NCBI GenBank assembly: GCA_003278195.1
Contig: QCGE01000004.1
Span: forward strand, 62,001-126,000
Length of the DNA stretch: 64,000 nt
Direction: 5' to 3'
Source: Prochlorococcus sp. AG-363-P08
GTDB lineage: Bacteria > Cyanobacteriota > Cyanobacteriia > PCC-6307 > Cyanobiaceae
Part shown: one piece after another, positions 19,208 to 29,349 of the stretch
How positions within the stretch are numbered: the first letter of the stretch is position 1
How the letters are laid out: every line of letters begins with the position of its first letter
The notes under the pieces: model-generated
The model's input: the letters and a program-made list of their open reading frames with translations, nothing else
Told to the model about the DNA's origin: nothing
Databases searched by the model: none
Made by a program: the position numbers and the translations under genes

Positions 19208-20731
19208 TCAAGGCCGACGCCAGAGAAGGTTGTCTCGAGCAAGAAGTGAATCAGCAGCTGCAGGACCCCAAGTCCTTGATTCGTAATTATGTACTGGTAG
19301 TTGCCAAGGGGTATCTTGAATCATTTCAAGTAAAGGGGTATAGAGCCTCCAAGCAGCTTCCACCTCATCACTTCTTGTAAAAAGGGTGGGGTCTCCAAGC
19401 ATCGCATCCGCAAGAAGGCGAACGTAGCCCTCATCTGAAGGTTCACCAAAAGAATCTTCATAAGAAAATTCCATTTCAACAGGTCTACTTCTCATCCCAG
19501 ATCCAGGCGACTTGACATCAAATTTGAATTCAGCCCCCTCATTTGGTTGAATTCGCAAAATCAATTGATTGGATGTTGGAGCTCCTCCAACTGCTTCGAA
19601 AAGATGAACTGGTGCCTCTCTAAAAGTCAAAACAACTTCACTCAATCTCTTCGGTAAACGTTTACCTGTTCGTACATAAAATGGGACTCCCTGCCACCGC
19701 CAATTATCAATGAAAAGTTTCATTGCTACATATGTTTCTGTGGTGCTATTTGGATTAACACCTGGCTCATCCCTATAGGCAGACAAAGGGTTTAAATCTG
19801 TACCACCTGTTCCATATTGTCCTCTTACACAACAATTAGATGGTTCAATTTCATCTGCCAAACGAGCTGCCTGTAGTACTTTTGCTTTTTCATTACGTAT
19901 TGCCTCTGGATCAAAGTGCCCTGGAGGCTCCATGGCTGTAAGTGCAAGCATCTGGGTTAAATGATTTTGGACCATATCCCTCAATGCACCAGAACTTTCG
20001 TAATACCCAGCCCTTTCCTCAACTCCTACAGTTTCAGAGGCTGTTATCTGAACATTCGATATATAATTCCTGTTCCAAATAGGCTCAAAGATTGCATTAG
20101 CAAATCTGAGAACAAGAATATTCTGAACTGTTTCCTTTCCTAGATAGTGATCGATCCTGAAAACTTGTGATTCATTTGCACAACTTTGAACCAATCTATT
20201 CAAAGACTGCGCAGTTCCAAAATCTCTGCCAAAAGGTTTTTCAATAACTATCCGACTGCGTTTTGGATCACTAAGTAATCCAGCTGAGGCAAGAGCTTTA
20301 CAACCACTCCCATAAAAATCTGGGGAAACAGAAAAATAAAATGTTCTATTGCCATGAGTAGCTCTAATTCGATCTATATCCTCAAGGCGCTCCTTAAGCT
20401 TGACCAAGTCTTCTGGATGCTGAAGATCTATCGACTGATAAAAAAGACCTTCAGAAAATTGTTTCCAGGCAATTGGATTATTTGCAACAGTAGAACCGAG
20501 AGCATCTTCCATTTTTGAACGAAATTCTTCATTAGTCCACTTGCGTCTTGCGCAGCCAAGAAGTGCAAATTCACTTGGAAGTCGTCGTTGGTTGAAAAGT
20601 TCAAATAAAGCAGGGACCAATTTCCGATGAGTAAGGTCGCCACTAGCACCAAAAATAACCAAGCACTGAGGAGATATAACTCGTTCTTGTCGTAATCCAA
20701 CCCTTAAAGGGTTCGTTATCGACTGCGTCAT
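19208..20731 (-). CDS. zwf: glucose-6-phosphate 1-dehydrogenase
   Basis: Oxidises glucose-6-phosphate with NADP+, the entry of the oxidative pentose phosphate pathway that supplies NADPH at night. 507 aa. N-terminal Rossmann motif VIFGASGDLTHRKL, EKPFGRD, the active-site RIDHYLGKETVQN, and NHLTQMLALTAMEPP. Several Cys (for example SNCC near residue 300) could serve thioredoxin control. ATG at 20731. 197 bases separate it from petH upstream, enough for a promoter. Confidence 0.96.
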   Translation of the reverse strand: MTQSITNPLRVGLRQERVISPQCLVIFGASGDLTHRKLVPALFELFNQRRLPSEFALLGCARRKWTNEEFRSKMEDALGSTVANNPIAWKQFSEGLFYQSIDLQHPEDLVKLKERLEDIDRIRATHGNRTFYFSVSPDFYGSGCKALASAGLLSDPKRSRIVIEKPFGRDFGTAQSLNRLVQSCANESQVFRIDHYLGKETVQNILVLRFANAIFEPIWNRNYISNVQITASETVGVEERAGYYESSGALRDMVQNHLTQMLALTAMEPPGHFDPEAIRNEKAKVLQAARLADEIEPSNCCVRGQYGTGGTDLNPLSAYRDEPGVNPNSTTETYVAMKLFIDNWRWQGVPFYVRTGKRLPKRLSEVVLTFREAPVHLFEAVGGAPTSNQLILRIQPNEGAEFKFDVKSPGSGMRSRPVEMEFSYEDSFGEPSDEGYVRLLADAMLGDPTLFTRSDEVEAAWRLYTPLLEMIQDTPWQLPVHNYESRTWGPAAADSLLARDNLLWRRP

Positions 20732-20928
20732 TTGTACGTACCTAAGCCGATTACTTAAAGGTTAACGAGCAAATTCAAGGTAATTCTCAAAAAAGTCGCC
20801 ATGGTTTGTGCTCGGATCACCAAAAAAGGCTTACTCGACTTATAGGAAATCAGCATGAATTATCTAAATAAAACTCCAAAGAGGCTTATTTGATTTTCTA
20901 TTTTCTCAAGAGAACCTAATCAAGATTT

Positions 20929-22032
<1,104 letters not shown>

Positions 22033-22182
22033 TTAACAGACGGCGAGAATACCAATCCATGGTCACCATGCGCTGATAATTCCTGAATTCATGGTCAGTT
22101 TTTGCGATTGGCACAACTCGTGTAGGCCCAAAAGTCGAGATAAGTATGTATTCTCCTTGCTTAATGATTCATCTGAGCAAAG

Positions 22183-22752
22183 TTGACTGCAACGCAAAAG
22201 CTAACAAGTCATACAAACTCAGGTGAAGCTACTGATGTGGACTCATCTGGCGCAAAACGTCAAACAATTGAGCAAACGATGGAGCGCCTCCCAAGAGGGA
22301 CCAGAAGACTTGCTGCTCAATTGAGAAGTCCAATAGATTCAAAAGTCATATGGTCTGTTTTGACCGATTATGAGCGCTTAAGCGCATTCATACCAAACCT
22401 TGCCAGCAGCAAAATCATTTCGCGATCAGAGAATAAGGTCGAGCTAAAGCAGGTTGGAACACAACAATTCATTGGTATGAGATTCTCGGCCCAAGTTCAA
22501 CTTGAACTAATTGAGAAGTATGAATCCGGTGATCTTGAATTCAGACAAATCAAAGGGGACTTCAGACGCTTTGAAGGCGCCTGGCGGATGAGATCACTTG
22601 GAGAAGAAGGCACATGTCTGCTTTATGAACTCACAGTTCAGGGCTGCTTAGGAATGCCTGTAGGGCTTATTGAGCAACGACTTAGGGAAGATCTAACAAC
22701 TAATCTTCTTGCGGTTGAACGAGAGGCTTCTAAAAAGGCAAAGAAGAAATGA
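22183..22752 (+). CDS. SRPBCC (START-like, cyclase/dehydrase) protein
   Basis: About 189 aa from a TTG start. The first 30 residues are polar and poorly structured, so the ATG at 22273 (MERLPRGTRRL) or the GTG at 22237 are also possible starts. The fold is a lipid- or quinone-binding START-like domain: residues about 45-170 with SPIDSKVIWSVLTDYERLSAFIPNLASS and FRRFEGAWRM. Basic tail KKAKKK. Cyanobacterial relatives are annotated as polyketide cyclase/dehydrase or coenzyme Q-binding; the ligand is unknown. Lies between petH (divergent) and tRNA-Glu (convergent). Confidence 0.85.
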   Translation: MTATQKLTSHTNSGEATDVDSSGAKRQTIEQTMERLPRGTRRLAAQLRSPIDSKVIWSVLTDYERLSAFIPNLASSKIISRSENKVELKQVGTQQFIGMRFSAQVQLELIEKYESGDLEFRQIKGDFRRFEGAWRMRSLGEEGTCLLYELTVQGCLGMPVGLIEQRLREDLTTNLLAVEREASKKAKKK

Positions 22753-22845
22753 TTTTCCCAGGAAGTTTTTGTTACATCTAGAAATTCCTAAAGGCTTAAA
22801 ACAGCCATTAGGAAACAATTGAACTAATCATCATGTAAGGATAAA

Positions 22846-22918
22846 TACCCCCAAGGGGATTCGAACCCCTGTCGCCTCCGTGAAAGGGAGGTGTCCTAGG
22901 CCTCTAGACGATGGGGGC
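22846..22918 (-). tRNA. trnE: tRNA-Glu (anticodon UUC)
   Basis: 73 nt, minus strand, 5' GCCCCCATCGTC to 3' TTGGGGGTA. Acceptor GCCCCCA pairs with TGGGGGT, giving a G1-U72 pair and discriminator A73, as in cyanobacterial and plastid tRNA-Glu. Anticodon loop CTTTCAC (22886-22880) with anticodon TTC. T-loop TTCGAAT flanked by GGGG/CCCC. CCA is not encoded. Besides translation this tRNA is the substrate of glutamyl-tRNA reductase in tetrapyrrole (chlorophyll) synthesis. Confidence 0.97.
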
Positions 22919-22926
22919 GAGGCCGA

Positions 22927-22951
22927 GATGAAAGCTGTTGTTTCTTTCATC
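22927..22951 (-). other. 8-bp hairpin between sasA and tRNA-Glu
   Basis: GATGAAAG (22927-22934) and CTTTCATC (22944-22951) are a perfect inverted repeat around a 9-nt loop. It lies between the sasA stop and the 5' end of the tRNA on the same strand. There is no U tract, so it is more likely an RNA-processing or 3'-end-protecting hairpin than an intrinsic terminator. Confidence 0.45.
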
Positions 22952-22980
22952 ACATCCGAAAACTACGGGCCAGCCTCTAC

Positions 22981-24114
22981 TTACGTCAAGGCAGCTGAAC
23001 CAGACTCTTGCTTTTGGCCCTGCCAAACAGGGACCTTGAAATAAAAGGAAGAACCTTTTTCAGGTTCAGATACGACCCAAATTTTTCCTCCATGTACTTC
23101 AACAATTCTTCTGCAAACTGAGAGCCCAACCCCAAATCCAGAAGTGTTTTCAGAGGTCTGAGGAAGCCTTACACGGTCCAAGAAAATTCTTTGCTGCTCC
23201 TCTTCAGGGATTCCAGGGCCACTATCAGTAACACTGACTTGAACCCATTGACTTGTCCGGTGAAGCATTGTTAAAGAAATATTTCCACCATCATTGGTGT
23301 ATTTCAAAGCATTCTCCAAAAGATTTAGAAGTACTTGACGCATTCTTCGTTGATCTGCGAATACATTCGGTATATCTGAAGGGATATCCGTTTTGATTTC
23401 AATATTTCTTACCAGCCAAAGCTTTTCCAATTCAAGTATTGCCTCTGCTGCAACACTCCCTAAATCCAATCTCTGTGGATTAAAAAGCGCTTCCCATCTA
23501 GTAGTACCTACTTCCAGAAGATCTTTAGACAACAACTCAATCTCGTCTAGTCTCCTTGTAATGACATCTTGAAATCTAGCTAAATCAATTTGGCCAAGTT
23601 GTTGACTTTGTACAGCTAAAGCAGCGGCAGTAAGAGGAGTTCGTAATTCATGTGCAACCATCCTTAAAAGTCTTTCTTGTGAATGAACACGTTTAATTAG
23701 TGTTTGGTTCTCTTGTCGAAGAACCAGAAGTTCATCCTCAAGCTTCAACTCCTTTGTTGTTCTATTGCTTTCAAGAGATGAAGGCCTAAGACTTAATCCA
23801 AGACCATTCACTAGGCCCTCATGTTGCCATCTAGGTAGCCACCCTTGAAACTGCTTAAAAATAGAACTTCCTGCAAAGACCTGCTTCGGAGAAGGAGCAA
23901 TCTTTATTAAGGCAGGTAGAACTACTAAACGATGAAGCTCTAATAATTCAGGTTCCTTTCTTGGGTCAATTATTTCAAGGGTGACTTCAAAGCCACAATC
24001 TTCGCCTTCCAAGTGATGAATCAATGATCTCAAGTCACCTCGAGAGAGATGATGGCTAGCTGCCACAAGCAACAGTTGGAGTTGCTGCCTTTCATTGGGA
24101 TCAATTAGATCCAA
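22981..24114 (-). CDS. sasA: circadian clock output histidine kinase SasA
   Basis: Receives timing from KaiC and phosphorylates the regulator RpaA. About 377 aa from the TTG at 24114. The frame is open to 24207, but those 31 residues do not look family-like and the chosen start matches the usual KaiB-like N-terminus. Thioredoxin/KaiB-like sensor domain about 10-95 ([31 protein letters not shown]), coiled linker, H-box [14 protein letters not shown] with His155, N-box [11 protein letters not shown]-boxes DSGPGIP and GFGVGLSVC. Prochlorococcus keeps SasA although it lacks kaiA. Start is the only weak point. Confidence 0.92.
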   Translation of the reverse strand: MDLIDPNERQQLQLLLVAASHHLSRGDLRSLIHHLEGEDCGFEVTLEIIDPRKEPELLELHRLVVLPALIKIAPSPKQVFAGSSIFKQFQGWLPRWQHEGLVNGLGLSLRPSSLESNRTTKELKLEDELLVLRQENQTLIKRVHSQERLLRMVAHELRTPLTAAALAVQSQQLGQIDLARFQDVITRRLDEIELLSKDLLEVGTTRWEALFNPQRLDLGSVAAEAILELEKLWLVRNIEIKTDIPSDIPNVFADQRRMRQVLLNLLENALKYTNDGGNISLTMLHRTSQWVQVSVTDSGPGIPEEEQQRIFLDRVRLPQTSENTSGFGVGLSVCRRIVEVHGGKIWVVSEPEKGSSFYFKVPVWQGQKQESGSAALT

Positions 24115-24532
24115 AAAAAATAGGCCGTTGAAGGTTGTGGGACACCTTATATTTTTTTGGGACCATATTCCTAAAATCTTTAAAAATAAATCAAAATAAG
24201 TAAGCAAGAGGATCTGCTTTTTTTTAGGTGATCATTATGGGAAAGGGGTTTCGGCAATCACTGGTAAAAAAATAAAAGCAATGAGATCAAAGGTAAAAGT
24301 TGTTACAACCTATTAGTAGGGCTTCATCAATGAGAAAAGTATTTTCATGAAAGACAGAACACTCTGAAAAATCACTCAAATCACCCTTTATGAAACATGA
24401 GGCTTGCAATTTATGAATCAAGAACTCATTTGATGTGTAGCAATAGTGGCTTTATTGATAACTCCGGTGAAGCGCAAGATGGGAAGATTGTTATGTAGGG
24501 CAGTTATGAGGCAGCATGGCTGGACATTTGCA
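24115..24532. other. intergenic region upstream of divergent sasA and the secreted-protein gene
   Basis: About 418 bases, AT-rich, with many stop codons in all frames over its central part. If sasA or its neighbour use their farther starts (24207, 24446) it shrinks to about 240 bases. No RNA structure, repeat or clear promoter hexamer pair was convincing. Confidence 0.5.
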
Positions 24533-24973
24533 ATGAATCAATTGAGCGGCATCACTTCAAAAACGTGGAAAATGCTTGGCAGAGCGCTTCTCCTACTACC
24601 GATGACACTTCTTAGTGCAGGAGCATTTGCGCAAAACAACAATGGATCAGGGGAGCCAGCATCTGACAAGGATATTTACCTCTACAGGGCAATTGGGTCC
24701 TCATATGTCTGCAATGCCAGGGCTGCAGGTGTTGAGTTCCCAAAAGCAGTTGGTATTTCCGCAGCTACCTACACTCAATTGCTTAATGGTCGACATGGAG
24801 GGAAAGTCACTTCTGCAGGGAAAAAGAAATTAACCAATAAGCAACTGTTCACTGGTGCGGAGTTCCAGATAATTACCGGTGCTATTGAGTATTGCCCTAA
24901 AGAAGTACCTAAAGACATTAAGAAAAAAGTAGAAGATGCAATCAAGAAAAACAAAAAGAAGAAAAGAAGATAG
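24533..24973 (+). CDS. secreted hypothetical protein
   Basis: About 146 aa from MNQLSGITSK. The ATG at 24572 (MLGRALLLLP) is an equally good start, and the frame opens at 24446. A clear signal peptide (MLGRALLLLPMTLLSAGAFAQ, shown here from the second Met) ends near AFA-QN. The mature part has exactly two Cys (SYVCNA and EYCPKE), likely a periplasmic disulfide, and an extremely basic tail of Lys/Arg (KKNKKKKRR). I do not recognise the family. It is 28 bases upstream of pepN on the same strand but differs from it in base composition. Confidence 0.72.
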   Translation: MNQLSGITSKTWKMLGRALLLLPMTLLSAGAFAQNNNGSGEPASDKDIYLYRAIGSSYVCNARAAGVEFPKAVGISAATYTQLLNGRHGGKVTSAGKKKLTNKQLFTGAEFQIITGAIEYCPKEVPKDIKKKVEDAIKKNKKKKRR

Positions 24974-25001
24974 AGAATAAAAAGAAAGAATAATTTAAAT
25001 C

Positions 25002-27623
25002 ATGAAAAAACATACACTAATTAAGTTAGAAGATTACAAAAAATATCCGTTTCTAGTTCCACTAATAGAGCTTGACTTTGAAATCAATGATATAGATGTA
25101 CTTATAAAGAATAAGATGTGGTTAAAGAAGGTGGATAAAAATGTTGAAGAACTAATTTTAAAAGGTAAGGATTTAAATTTAGAATCAATTTTTATTGACA
25201 GTAAAGACCTTGAAAGAAGTAGATATCATATTGAAGGAGAGGAGTTGATAATCAAAGGACCTTTCAAGAAAGATTTCACGATAGAAACTATCTGCAGAAT
25301 TGATCCATATAAAAACACGACTTTAGAGGGCCTTTATGAGAGTGATGGATTGCTTACTACACAATGCGAAGCTGAGGGGTTCAGAAGAATCACGTATCAC
25401 CCTGACAGGCCAGATGTTCTAAGTCGATATAGAGTAAAGGTTAAAGCTGACAGAAGAAAATACCCTAAAATATTGTCAAATGGGAATGAAATAAAGTTAA
25501 TTGAACAAAATATAGATAAAAGTAAAATTATTACTTTATGGGAAGATCCACACCCAAAGCCTTCTTATTTGTTTGCTTTAGTTGCCTGCAACTTAGATGA
25601 AGTCAACAGAAAATATAAAACCAATTCTGGCAAAGAGGTATTGCTTAGAATGCATGTTGAGACAAAGAATACTAAATATACAAAACATGCTCTTGATTCC
25701 TTAGAAAAAGCCATGAGATGGGATGAAAAAGTGTATGACTTGGAATATGACTTAAACCAATATAATATTGTTGCAGTTAGGCACTTCAATATGGGTGCCA
25801 TGGAAAACAAGAGTTTAAATATCTTTAACTCAAAATTAGTTCTCGCTGACACAACTACTGCAACTGATGATGAATTTGAAAGGATTGAAAGCGTTATTGC
25901 TCATGAATATTTTCATAATTGGACAGGAAACAGAATTACATGCAGAGATTGGTTTCAACTATCACTTAAGGAGGGACTAACAGTCTTTCGTGACCAATCA
26001 TTTACAGAAGACATGCATTCAAGGGGTGTCAAAAGAATAGAGGATGCAAAAGTACTTAGAAATCATCAGTTTATTGAAGATTCGGGACCAACGTCGCACG
26101 CTGTCAAACCAAATAAATACAAATCCATTGACAACTTTTATACAACAACAATTTACGAGAAAGGTGCTGAGCTAATCAGAATGATAAAGACAATGATAGG
26201 AGAGGAAAAATATATAAAGGGTTTCAAAAACTATATTGATCTATTTGATGGACAAGCTGCCACTACAGAAGACTTCTTAAATGCAGTTCTAGACGGTGCG
26301 TACACTGACATGAATGAATCAATTCAATTTGACAGGAAAAAGTTTAATCTATGGTATTACAAGTCTGGAACACCTATAGTCGATGTAAAGCATGAATGGG
26401 ATTCATCTAATGGACTATTAAGAATTTATTTTTATCAAAATAAAAATATCGGCAAAACTAAAGATGAGACATATATTATTCCAATTAAAATTGGGATTTT
26501 CACAGACGATGGCAAGTTTTGCAAAGACAAATTATTCATCCTAGATAAAGATGAGCAAACAATTGAAGTGTCTGGACTCCCAAAAAACAATAGAGCTCCC
26601 TATATATCACTTTTCAGAGACTTCTCTGCACCTGTTAAATGGAGTTCAAGTTTTACATTGTTCGATTCATTAAAACTATTTGAACTAGACGACAATCCCT
26701 TTGCCAGGTGGGACGCCGGACAAAGAGTCTTCAAGGAAATTCTTTTAAAGAGAGCTATAGGTAAGATTAATCATGATCTAGAAAATAACTTTATAAGTAC
26801 ATTAGAAAGATTACTATCTTATACATCTGCGAAAGATCTAAGATTAATATCTAATTTAGTAAAGTTACCTAGCCTAACAGAGCTCGAATCTCAGCAGGAA
26901 TTTTCAGATCCTTTAAACTTATACAAATCACATCGTGAATTTCAATCTGTTTTAGGAAATAAATTATCTTATGTCTTATATCAGATAATAGAAAATTCAG
27001 AGAAAATGCTTACAAAGTCTTGGCCTTATGGCCAAGGTGAAAGAGAGTTAACAGGAATCGCTTGGAAGTGGCTAGCAGCATCTGGCGATAAATACATTCT
27101 TAAAAAAATCCTTAGTTATATTAATAGTCAATCTATGACAATAGTCAGGGCAGTACTTGAAGCATTAAAAGATGTTGATTGTGAAGAGAGAGATATTGCG
27201 ATGAAAGAATATTATGAATCATGGAAAGATAACCCTATACTGCTTGACTCCTGGTTTAGGTTGCAAGCATCAATTCCAGGAGGAGATGCTTTAAGTAAAA
27301 TTCATCAGTTAACTAAGCATCCTCTCTTTGACCCCTTATCTCCAAACACGATAAGGGCGATCCTAGGAGGATTAGCATCTAACACAACTGTTTTCCACGC
27401 TAAAGATGGAAGTGGCTATGACTTTATGGCAAAGCAGATTTTATCTCTTGACAGAATAAATCCAATCACAGCATCACGAATCGCCAAGGTATTTATTAAC
27501 TGGAAAAGGTATGTCCCCATAAATAGGGATGCAATGATTAAATCGATAATTTCAATTTACAACATGCAGCTATCTCCAAATACTAGAGAAGTGATTGATT
27601 TAATCAAAGGGCCAGAATTATAA
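25002..27623 (+). CDS. pepN: aminopeptidase N (M1 family)
   Basis: Zinc metallopeptidase that removes N-terminal residues from peptides in the cytoplasm. 873 aa, E. coli PepN-type length. The substrate-anchoring GAMEN motif is at residues 265-269. The zinc site HEYFH is at 301-305, with the third ligand Glu324 (HEXXH-18-E). The C-terminal half has the Ig-like and helical (DUF3458) domains. No signal peptide. The gene is clearly richer in A+T and Lys/Ile/Asn codons than neighbouring housekeeping genes such as leuA or gyrA. No strong ribosome-binding site precedes the ATG. Confidence 0.94.
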   Translation: MKKHTLIKLEDYKKYPFLVPLIELDFEINDIDVLIKNKMWLKKVDKNVEELILKGKDLNLESIFIDSKDLERSRYHIEGEELIIKGPFKKDFTIETICRIDPYKNTTLEGLYESDGLLTTQCEAEGFRRITYHPDRPDVLSRYRVKVKADRRKYPKILSNGNEIKLIEQNIDKSKIITLWEDPHPKPSYLFALVACNLDEVNRKYKTNSGKEVLLRMHVETKNTKYTKHALDSLEKAMRWDEKVYDLEYDLNQYNIVAVRHFNMGAMENKSLNIFNSKLVLADTTTATDDEFERIESVIAHEYFHNWTGNRITCRDWFQLSLKEGLTVFRDQSFTEDMHSRGVKRIEDAKVLRNHQFIEDSGPTSHAVKPNKYKSIDNFYTTTIYEKGAELIRMIKTMIGEEKYIKGFKNYIDLFDGQAATTEDFLNAVLDGAYTDMNESIQFDRKKFNLWYYKSGTPIVDVKHEWDSSNGLLRIYFYQNKNIGKTKDETYIIPIKIGIFTDDGKFCKDKLFILDKDEQTIEVSGLPKNNRAPYISLFRDFSAPVKWSSSFTLFDSLKLFELDDNPFARWDAGQRVFKEILLKRAIGKINHDLENNFISTLERLLSYTSAKDLRLISNLVKLPSLTELESQQEFSDPLNLYKSHREFQSVLGNKLSYVLYQIIENSEKMLTKSWPYGQGERELTGIAWKWLAASGDKYILKKILSYINSQSMTIVRAVLEALKDVDCEERDIAMKEYYESWKDNPILLDSWFRLQASIPGGDALSKIHQLTKHPLFDPLSPNTIRAILGGLASNTTVFHAKDGSGYDFMAKQILSLDRINPITASRIAKVFINWKRYVPINRDAMIKSIISIYNMQLSPNTREVIDLIKGPEL

Positions 27624-27675
27624 TTTTAATATACTTAGCAAATTAGATCTAAAAGCAAATAATATTATATACAGT

Positions 27676-28674
27676 TCATTTCCTAAACATTGAACTTACT
27701 GAGCTCTCCTCATGTATTCGCCATATAGCTTCGCCAAGCATATTTGCTACAGAAAGAATCTTTAATTGAGGAAAGATTCTTTTCTCTTCTAGAGGGATAC
27801 TGTTAGTTACAACCACTTCCTCAAATAATCCTACTTCAGACAATCGTTCTATTGCTGGCGGGGAAAAGACTGGATGCGAAGCACATGCAATCACTCTATT
27901 AGCGCCTTTTTTGCGAAGTAATTCTGCTCCTGCACAGATGGTTCCTCCCGTATCAATCATATCGTCTATAAGGATGGCTGTCTTGCCTGCAACATCTCCA
28001 ATAACCGTAAGGCTCTCCGACACATTATGGCCAGCACGTCTTTTATCAATAATTGCCAAAGGCGAGTCTTTCATTTGTTTAGCAAATGCTCTAGCTCTTG
28101 CAACGCCTCCAACATCAGGAGATACGACAACTATTTCGCCTAATGTTTTAGTTGATAGGTAATCAACTAAAACTGGTGATCCATAGATGTGGTCACATGG
28201 AATATCAAAATATCCTTGAATCTGAGCAGAATGTAAATCCATAGCCAAAACACGATCTACACCAGATTTGACTAGTAAATTGGCTGTTAACTTTGCTGTT
28301 ATAGATTCTCTACCAGCAGTTTTTCTGTCTGCTCTTGCATAACCATAATAAGGTATTACTGCCGTAATTTGTCTTGCAGAGGCCCTTTTACAGGCATCAA
28401 CCATAATCATTAATTCCATCAAATTATCATTTACTGGTGCACATGTTGGTTGTACTAAAAAGACATCGCAACCCCTGATAGATTGCTGAATCTGAAGATA
28501 GAGTTCTCCATCCGCAAACCTTTTGCAAACTCTTTGACCAACAGTTATACCAAGATAGGTTGCTATCTCATTTGCCAAAGCAGGATTAGATGTGCCACTG
28601 AATAATCTCAGGCGCTCGGTCTCAGGATTGAAATCTTGCTTCTCGGCTCTAACAGCGGTCAAAAAAGTGTTCAC
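27676..28674 (-). CDS. prs: ribose-phosphate pyrophosphokinase (PRPP synthase)
   Basis: Makes PRPP from ribose-5-phosphate and ATP for purines, pyrimidines, His, Trp and NAD. About 332 aa from the GTG at 28674 (VNTFLTAVRAEKQ); the TTG at 28692 would add six residues. Motifs: RLRLFSGTSNPALA, FADGELYLQIQQSIRGCDVFLVQP, IPYYGYARADRK, the flexible-loop region MDLHSAQIQGYFDIP, and the PRPP-binding AILIDDMIDTGGT. Convergent with pepN across about 50 bases. Confidence 0.95.
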   Translation of the reverse strand: MNTFLTAVRAEKQDFNPETERLRLFSGTSNPALANEIATYLGITVGQRVCKRFADGELYLQIQQSIRGCDVFLVQPTCAPVNDNLMELMIMVDACKRASARQITAVIPYYGYARADRKTAGRESITAKLTANLLVKSGVDRVLAMDLHSAQIQGYFDIPCDHIYGSPVLVDYLSTKTLGEIVVVSPDVGGVARARAFAKQMKDSPLAIIDKRRAGHNVSESLTVIGDVAGKTAILIDDMIDTGGTICAGAELLRKKGANRVIACASHPVFSPPAIERLSEVGLFEEVVVTNSIPLEEKRIFPQLKILSVANMLGEAIWRIHEESSVSSMFRK

Positions 28675-28763
28675 GGTAGCCGCAAAGCTCAATGCACTAT
28701 GTTCCGATGCTAGAGCTTTTAAGACAACACACCACTCATTTTTTCATCAATTATTTTGTAAAA

Positions 28764-29294
28764 ATGTCCCACCGTACGCACTTCCTAGTCGGAGCAGGCG
28801 AATTAGAAGCAACAGAGATGCAGGCACCATGCACAGTTTTAGCAAAAGCTTATGGTTGCAAGCTTGATGCACAAGATTGCTCATCAAATCCCCATGACTT
28901 TTTAGCTCAAACTTCAATTGGGTCCTCCATGACAATGCTTTATGGCGATGCTGCCAGAACACATTCGGAAGGCATTAGCTGGTTAGAAGCTCTTGGCAAT
29001 TGGAAAAAACCAGTATCACTGCTAGTAAAACCACTAATTACAGGAGAGATGCCTGGGAGTGCCGCTGCCTACTTGGCACTATGCGAGAAATTGTCTGTTC
29101 CAGTAGTAGGGATTATTCAAGTCGGAGGCAAGTGGGAGCCAAACCTTCGAAGAAGAGATGGGTTGCCATGGCTAGGCTTAATTCCTGAGAGAGTAGTAAA
29201 TAAAGATGGATCAGATAAAGTAACTTCCTTAAGCGAAGCAGACCAAATCGACAGGGTTACTTATCAAATAAATAAAATTCTTGGACAAAAGTAA
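28764..29294 (+). CDS. conserved cyanobacterial protein of unknown function
   Basis: About 176 aa from MSHRTHFLVGAGE. The frame is open to 28692, but that stretch overlaps the prs start region and looks non-conserved. Soluble alpha/beta protein. Noticeable segments are FLVGAGELEATEMQAPCTVLA, GSSMTMLYGD, GWLEALG-type text, SLLVKPLITGEMPGSAAAYLALCEKL and VVGIIQVGGKWEP. There is no membrane segment or signal, and no motif I can tie to a reaction. Divergent from prs across 89 bases. Confidence 0.75.
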   Translation: MSHRTHFLVGAGELEATEMQAPCTVLAKAYGCKLDAQDCSSNPHDFLAQTSIGSSMTMLYGDAARTHSEGISWLEALGNWKKPVSLLVKPLITGEMPGSAAAYLALCEKLSVPVVGIIQVGGKWEPNLRRRDGLPWLGLIPERVVNKDGSDKVTSLSEADQIDRVTYQINKILGQK

Positions 29295-29349
29295 ATAATA
29301 AGTGGAATATTCTATCTAAGAAAGAATAACTAAATTTCTAATAGATCAC

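Noticed and set aside
24115-24207. 31-residue N-terminal extension of SasA
   Set aside because: The hydrophobic/aromatic text does not resemble the SasA family N-terminus, which begins near the KaiB-like domain.
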